Positions 60,401-64,000 of a stretch of DNA of 64,000 nt are shown piece after piece. The stretch covers positions 248,001-312,000 of the forward strand of contig JACJYN010000006.1 in the NCBI GenBank assembly GCA_020636095.1, in the 5' to 3' direction. Each line of letters starts with the position of its first letter. The stretch's first letter is position 1. The notes beneath the pieces are model-generated. The model worked only from the letters and a program-made list of their open reading frames with translations, ran no database searches and was not told the origin of the DNA. The translations under genes were made by a program, and so were the position numbers. The DNA is from Lewinellaceae bacterium (GTDB lineage Bacteria; Bacteroidota; Bacteroidia; Chitinophagales; Saprospiraceae).

Positions 60401-61321
60401 GGTGGCGGTGATGACGCCGTCGCCCTGGGTTCGGTTGCCGAAGGTGTGCAGGTCGGCCCGTCCTTCCAAGGCTTCCCTGAGGGTGGCGGCAAAGGGTGAA
60501 TTTTCCCGGATGCCGGCCCATTTGGCCGAATCGTTGGCCGTCTGTTCCGGCCCGGCGGAGGCGAGCACCTGCCAGGCCGCGTTGGTTTTGTACCGCTCGT
60601 AGCGCTTCTTGTACAGGGGCATCAGGAAGGGTTTGGGGCGACCCCGGCTCAGGGTAGCGAAGCGGAACTTGCCGGCAAAGCAGCAGTCCAGCAACAGAAG
60701 CGTATGCTTGCAATCTACTTCTGACAAGGCCTTATAGAGCTCGTCCATCGGGATCAGGCTCTCGTTTTTGACCAGCTCATTTCTGGCGTCCGTCGGCGTC
60801 AGATAGCCCGCCGGGCCGTCTTTGATCTCGCCGGGGAAGCCGTGGCCGGCATAGTAGAACACAATGGAGTCCTCCGGCTGGATGTCGATTTCGGAGTTGT
60901 CCACCAGGAATACGGTTTCTTCCTGTGGGCCTCCGTCGTTTCCCTGCTTGTTCCAGGTAAAAGATAAGGAAGGGAGTGCATCTTTCTGGCCTTCTTCTAA
61001 TTCCTCCGCCAACTTCAGCCAGGCGATGCGGGAGGAGTAGGGGAGGGGCGCCGTGCCAAAGCTCTGGTTGGGGATGGAAAGGGCCGCCGGCCGTTCCGAA
61101 TCTTTCAGCCAATCCAGCAGGGCCATGGCCTGGCTCTTGCCGACATTATTCATCAGCAACACATTATCAAAACCCTGCAGGGCCTTGAGGCGTAGGGCGA
61201 CGTCTTCCGAGTCCTGCACGGCCGTTTTCAGATTAGCGTCCAGCCCCCGGTATTCGTTGATGCCGATGACGAAGGCGTGGCTTTGGCGGAAGCCAAGGGT
61301 TTGGTTGCGGGAGATGGACAT
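57485..61321 (-). CDS. Bi-caspase STAND ATPase protein
   Basis: 1278 residues with a caspase domain at each end. N-caspase (~12-290): VFYYAGHGFPG (His160), LLLDCCFAGKF (Cys214). STAND ATPase (~370-830): LFFGRDQALASLL, Walker A in the altered form APSAAGKSS (409-417), Walker B VILVDQFEEFF (491-501), and the C-terminal TVEPAHDALINHWSQCRQW. A coiled coil spans ~920-995 (LERAIAERDKARELQAIAEQ). C-caspase (~996-1230): YILVLLSGHSKKV (His1081), ILIVDFCYGAEF (Cys1132) and DLDGNGMVYLDEVYQF. In the second domain GHG becomes GHS and DCC becomes DFC, but both catalytic residues remain. Cytoplasmic. It shares the first ~900 residues with the 51252-55682 protein, so the two arose by duplication. Confidence 0.9.
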   Translation of the reverse strand: MSISRNQTLGFRQSHAFVIGINEYRGLDANLKTAVQDSEDVALRLKALQGFDNVLLMNNVGKSQAMALLDWLKDSERPAALSIPNQSFGTAPLPYSSRIAWLKLAEELEEGQKDALPSLSFTWNKQGNDGGPQEETVFLVDNSEIDIQPEDSIVFYYAGHGFPGEIKDGPAGYLTPTDARNELVKNESLIPMDELYKALSEVDCKHTLLLLDCCFAGKFRFATLSRGRPKPFLMPLYKKRYERYKTNAAWQVLASAGPEQTANDSAKWAGIRENSPFAATLREALEGRADLHTFGNRTQGDGVITATELFLYVWNQVEKITGEVKPQHPGLFPMAQHREGEFIFINPNMEPGQFKFARDPDKNPYKGLLPYEPEDANLFFGRDQALASLLRKVDAQREAKLPPVIFITAPSAAGKSSLAKAGLFPALRKNYGYEELFLFRPAPLDQVVGATITAVEKVEGEQTEIKGEYQRKEWTGFSELLAHLAPQKKQVILVDQFEEFFTEFHSKEEQAAFEEALLAVIEQQTGRTHPLIVLFTMRSDAEWQMPKTQLSGATGGERYNYWTNEHLFRLQPMDLDQLREALTGPAWWALYDFKDSPGAGHTDDGEVLINQILKDVAYCPAALPLLSCVMQAFYKKAKENGELDPTRKQQLIREDYEDGLGGVAGALSANAQAFYLDLSADEQLLMRKILLRMADLSDAEYKGRKVTYAEVNENEAGRQAKKDGPLYELDYGEENQPTLKSLIDKMEAAHLLVQGKNHKGLPTVEPAHDALINHWSQCRQWVEDFGKETLPLQRQLWEAVVDHHNWEPDEYTDREEAPLWDNNPKLQQLQRAITDPTDTWLCKKGWADLSLSSFSYLLFGQHPSEEQLQLLAPFEEYLLTEEEQEEWKPLNGREAPKRLLQPEEVYRRILALMDPWMNEAELAFVKKSFEAQQSALERAIAERDKARELQAIAEQRQKEVENMARKMGMQMQAFKQKYKGRARRDLEVIKEGRKPNLFQVLAGIDDYPENDKNIRDLTGCVKDVETVSEAIRKQEGKLYNRVETHLLVNSQATEANIMKAIGEATARASVFDYILVLLSGHSKKVNNPEDPNNGQCFFYSYSEGLQDKLFGREICEALMKSPATVILIVDFCYGAEFLQPLIDANKSADFDYITHSVFGLSGTSYGQNALESREGGFFSQVIRRCFETREADLDGNGMVYLDEVYQFCARELKAKNKGRQDVFVVSPSTMTNIPLLQLGDTFAFPMREIALSGHIEEEAVIQSLDRILALFEPETSTR

Positions 61322-61340
61322 GGTGTTGGTTTTAAGTAAG

Positions 61341-61521
61341 TAAGTAGTCGGACAGATTTATTTTACGTATTGATAGCACGGTCGGGCGTCCACGCCCGGG
61401 CGTGGCTCAGCCTATGCTGCCTGAATCACTCACGGGCGTGCCTGCCGGCCATACTGGTACAGTAGGCGGGGACGCCCGCGAGTGCAACATTGAACTAAAT
61501 TTAAATCTGTCCGACTACTTA
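61341..61521. repeat. Family G element (181 bp)
   Basis: Perfect 20-bp inverted ends TAAGTAGTCGGACAGATTTA. The interior holds CGGGCGTCCACGCCCG-type hairpins. It separates the third caspase gene from the bi-caspase gene. A solo arm lies at 25324. Confidence 0.82.
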
Positions 61522-61537
61522 ATGACATAAAGTAGTA

Positions 61538-63694
61538 TTAACTCTCCCGGACGATCGTCACCTTCAGGGTAGCTACGGCCCAATCCTTGAAACCGCTGGC
61601 CTCTGGTTTGAATTCCAGTTTTGGCCTTCCCCTGCCATCCCAGACTCCATCCTGCAGGAGCTGGTGGTAATCGAGCTCCTCGGAGGTGGCCACCAGCTTA
61701 AAGTAGGCCGTGTCGCTTTCCTCCTCCTCGGCGATGCCCCACCGGAACCGTTGGAATTCCAACAGCTTCGTTTTATCGGCGGCTACGCCTTCCGATTTCT
61801 TTTCTTCATCGGCGGTGATCCCGTACCACGACCACAATTTGAAGAGGTAGAAATACAAGGGCTCCGTTTTGCCTTCAATGGTGATCTTCGGCGTCAGGTG
61901 GAAATAGCGCTCGTTGGGGTGGTCGTTCGATATGCTGTTTGTTTTAGTCGCCTTGAGGACCAGCGTATTGCCCTGGTCTTCTGGCTGGGGTTCCACCACA
62001 ATATCTCCTTTCCCTTCGAAGTCGATCTTCAGGGTGATCTTGTCTTTCAACTGAAAGGAGCCGTCTTCCTGGTCTATTCTTACTTTCAGGTTCGACTTCG
62101 GGTCGGTGTTTTCCAGATCCCGCAACCGCCGCCAGTTGACGATCTGTATCAGGTCGATGAGGACTTCATTGGGGGTGGCCAGGCCATACTCCGCATCGGC
62201 AAACTTCCCGGTTTGGCGGTCCTTGATGCGGTAGCTATCGGGGCCGATCACTACTTCCAAATCCTGGGGCTTGTCCGGATCCGGCTCGGTGGCGAAGTGG
62301 ATGTTCTTGGCGCCTATTTTGGAATAATTTGCCCAGTTGTCCTTAAAAGCCTGGACGGCATCCGGGGTTCCGGTGATCTTCACAAAGGACGGTTCTGCCG
62401 GGAAATAATTGAGCATACCGTAGTAAGAGCCGCGGGCATCGAGGCCGAGTTCTCCTCCTTCTTCCAGAGGCCCGATGGTGCTGTACTGCGGCCCCACTTC
62501 CAGGATCTTTGCTATGGCGGCCGGTTTTTCCTTATCGGCGCTTTCAAAGGAGAAAACCTCCAGCAGGATGGGCTGATTGCCCGAAGTGGCCATTTTCTGC
62601 ATGGCTTGGGTAGACATCCCCTGGATGGCGCCGCAGGCGACTGTCCACGCGCCATTTTGAAATTTGACTTCGTACTTGTCGGGGTCTCCTTCCGGGGTGC
62701 CTTCCAGGAAGCGGGTGTAGGCCTTGGCGCCGCCCAGTACATCGAACTGGGGCGTCTGGTCGCGGCCTTTCTTGCGCACTGCCGCGCGGGTGCGGACCTG
62801 CAGGTCGGCGTAGCTGATCTTGCCGCCGACGCTTTCCAGGGCGTCGATCAGCCCTGCGGTAAAGAAGCCGCCCCCGAGTTCGCCGGCCAGTTGCAGGTTG
62901 TTGCAGGCGGTCATCACCACATGAGCGGAGGCAGGCGCCTCCAGGTGGCCGCCCCTTTTCACCAGCTCGGTATAGTGGCCGTTCAGGTAGGAGCCCAGCA
63001 GGCGCAGGCCAGAGGCGTCTACTACGGTGTGTCGGCTTTTAAAATTGTGATCGCTGATCGTAGCATCGCGGGTAGCGCCGCCGGAGTGGCAGCAATCAAG
63101 GGTGATCACCATGTGGGGCGTTCCGCCGTCACCGGAGGCCACTTCGTTTAGCAGCACGGCCAGTTCCTTGTCGGCCAGCAGGTTTTTAATCTCTTTGGTC
63201 TCTGCATCCACCGTGAAATCGTGGCAAACCAGGCACTGGTCTTCGCCGCCTTCCAGGTTGAAAAACTCCTCGGCGGTTGGCGACTGAGTGCCGTGGCCAC
63301 TGAAGTGAAACCAGACGCGGTCGTTGACGCCGGCCGGTTTGAGGAAGTCGTGGAAAGCCTGGACGATGTTGGCGTAGGTGGCCTGGCCGTCTTCCAGGCG
63401 GCAAATCATCAGTTGGTTGTATCCGTCGTGGGGGATGGGGTAGGTCTTAAATTCCTTGATGGGATCGCTCCCGGTATTGCTGGCCGGGGTGCTGGGCTCA
63501 ATGCCGAAGCGGTTCTTCAGAAACGATTCCACCCGGTTGATGTCGCTGATACAGCCGCCCAGGTCCTTGACCCGTTCGTCCTTGTAATCGTTGATGCCGA
63601 CTAAGAGGACGCGGATGTCGCCGTTGCCGGGGCGCATGCCGCCTTCTTCTTCGCTTTGTGTTTGTATCGGATTAGGCTTTTCTTCTTGAGCCAT
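61538..63694 (-). CDS. Metacaspase-like protease with beta-rich C-terminal half
   Basis: 718 residues. The caspase/C14 domain spans ~25-330: RVLLVGINDYKDERVKDLGG, VWFHFSGHGTQ (His134) and ITLDCCHSGGATR (Cys202), the classical metacaspase active site. An internal LLGGAKAYTRFLEG region ends the domain. Residues ~340-718 are beta-rich (YSTIGPLEEGGELGLDARGS, FVKITGTPDAVQAFKDNW) and unassigned. No STAND domain is present, so this is a third, simpler protease. It is the first gene of the minus-strand cluster, 28 bp downstream of the histidine kinase, and may share its transcript. Confidence 0.88.
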   Translation of the reverse strand: MAQEEKPNPIQTQSEEEGGMRPGNGDIRVLLVGINDYKDERVKDLGGCISDINRVESFLKNRFGIEPSTPASNTGSDPIKEFKTYPIPHDGYNQLMICRLEDGQATYANIVQAFHDFLKPAGVNDRVWFHFSGHGTQSPTAEEFFNLEGGEDQCLVCHDFTVDAETKEIKNLLADKELAVLLNEVASGDGGTPHMVITLDCCHSGGATRDATISDHNFKSRHTVVDASGLRLLGSYLNGHYTELVKRGGHLEAPASAHVVMTACNNLQLAGELGGGFFTAGLIDALESVGGKISYADLQVRTRAAVRKKGRDQTPQFDVLGGAKAYTRFLEGTPEGDPDKYEVKFQNGAWTVACGAIQGMSTQAMQKMATSGNQPILLEVFSFESADKEKPAAIAKILEVGPQYSTIGPLEEGGELGLDARGSYYGMLNYFPAEPSFVKITGTPDAVQAFKDNWANYSKIGAKNIHFATEPDPDKPQDLEVVIGPDSYRIKDRQTGKFADAEYGLATPNEVLIDLIQIVNWRRLRDLENTDPKSNLKVRIDQEDGSFQLKDKITLKIDFEGKGDIVVEPQPEDQGNTLVLKATKTNSISNDHPNERYFHLTPKITIEGKTEPLYFYLFKLWSWYGITADEEKKSEGVAADKTKLLEFQRFRWGIAEEEESDTAYFKLVATSEELDYHQLLQDGVWDGRGRPKLEFKPEASGFKDWAVATLKVTIVRES

Positions 63695-63722
63695 GATCTG
63701 GTATTTTATAGTTAAAAAAAGT

Positions 63723-64000
63723 TTATGAATTTTGTGCTTTCCTCAGTCGATACGGCAATCTAAGTATGACTCTGGTGCCGCTGGCCTGCCCGCTCTCGTC
63801 TTTCAGGTCCTGAATAATGATCCGCGAGCCCTTGATCCGGCCGATGGATTTCAACCGCTCTTCGGTGATCTGCATGCCCATCGATTTGTGTTTCAGGACG
63901 GAAGCTTCGCGCATGGCGCTGGATTTTTCTCTGCCGACACCATCGTCTTCAATGTTGCAAACCAGTATTTTTCCTTCTTTTTGGATGGTGACCCGAACCA
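63723..64000 (-). CDS. LytS-type sensor histidine kinase, C-terminal end (partial)
   Basis: Only the last 92 codons are in the window. VRVTIQKEGKILVCNIEDDG gives the GHKL N-box partner region, with DDGVGREKSSAM and SMGMQITEERLKSIG forming the ATP-lid of the His_kinase/HATPase family. The final RVILRLPYRL is the closing strand. Kinases of this group (PF06580) often pair with a LytTR regulator. It lies immediately upstream of the third caspase gene on the same strand, so it could report a signal to the cluster; this is inference. Confidence 0.8.
   Translation of the reverse strand, partial: VRVTIQKEGKILVCNIEDDGVGREKSSAMREASVLKHKSMGMQITEERLKSIGRIKGSRIIIQDLKDESGQASGTRVILRLPYRLRKAQNS

Noticed and set aside
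61664..63151. Long open frame (495 codons) on the plus strand across the third caspase gene
   Set aside because: It is antisense to a gene with an intact metacaspase site and has no recognisable protein features.

Overview
The window looks like a chromosome segment of a GC-rich Bacteroidota, most likely in or near the Saprospiria/Lewinella group. Evidence: type IX secretion (T9SS) C-terminal tails on secreted proteins, the Bacteroidota ribosomal cluster rpmB-rpmG-DUF4295-ftsY, A-rich leaders instead of Shine-Dalgarno sites, many Sec/lipoprotein signal peptides ending in AQ or SC, an LpxD-type enzyme and PorT-like barrels. The species is inferred, not proven.

Layout. 1-12 kb: a secreted glycoside hydrolase running off the left edge, an unknown 723-residue protein, an M28 peptidase with a T9SS tail, an M19-type dipeptidase, a PolX-like helix-hairpin-helix protein and a flotillin/NfeD pair. 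12-22 kb: a peptidoglycan amidase overlapped by a 35-residue peptide gene, a GH13 lipoprotein, an SDR, a cytochrome c, a NYN nuclease with a cold-shock-like domain, an M14 carboxypeptidase and a gluconokinase. 22-31 kb: ftsY, DUF4295, rpmG, rpmB, tRNA-Arg, an SDR, an RluF-like enzyme, a GT-C-like membrane protein and a P-type Ca2+ ATPase. 31-42 kb: a decayed region with truncated genes, an IS1182-like relic and many short mobile repeats. 42-51 kb: a BNR/sortilin-like protein, a di-haem peroxidase, small membrane proteins and an APC transporter. 51-64 kb: a minus-strand gene cluster for three caspase-type proteases, two of them fused to STAND-type ATPases. It also encodes a 471-residue protein of unknown function and a 71-residue protein, and a LytS-type histidine kinase lies just upstream.

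Two things stand out. First, the 51-64 kb cluster resembles a regulated-proteolysis, defence or cell-death module. One protein carries a caspase domain at each end of a STAND ATPase; its paralogue replaces the second caspase with a roughly 550-residue domain I do not recognise. Second, the window is laced with short non-autonomous elements of several families whose ends and target-site duplications can be read directly. They sit at stop codons, next to start codons and inside genes. One is inserted in frame inside the signal peptide of the first gene, and one pseudogene was hit twice, with its reading frame restored when both elements are removed on paper.

Limits: no homology search was run. 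Family names rest on motifs and recall. Coordinates of repeat edges may be off by a base or two.
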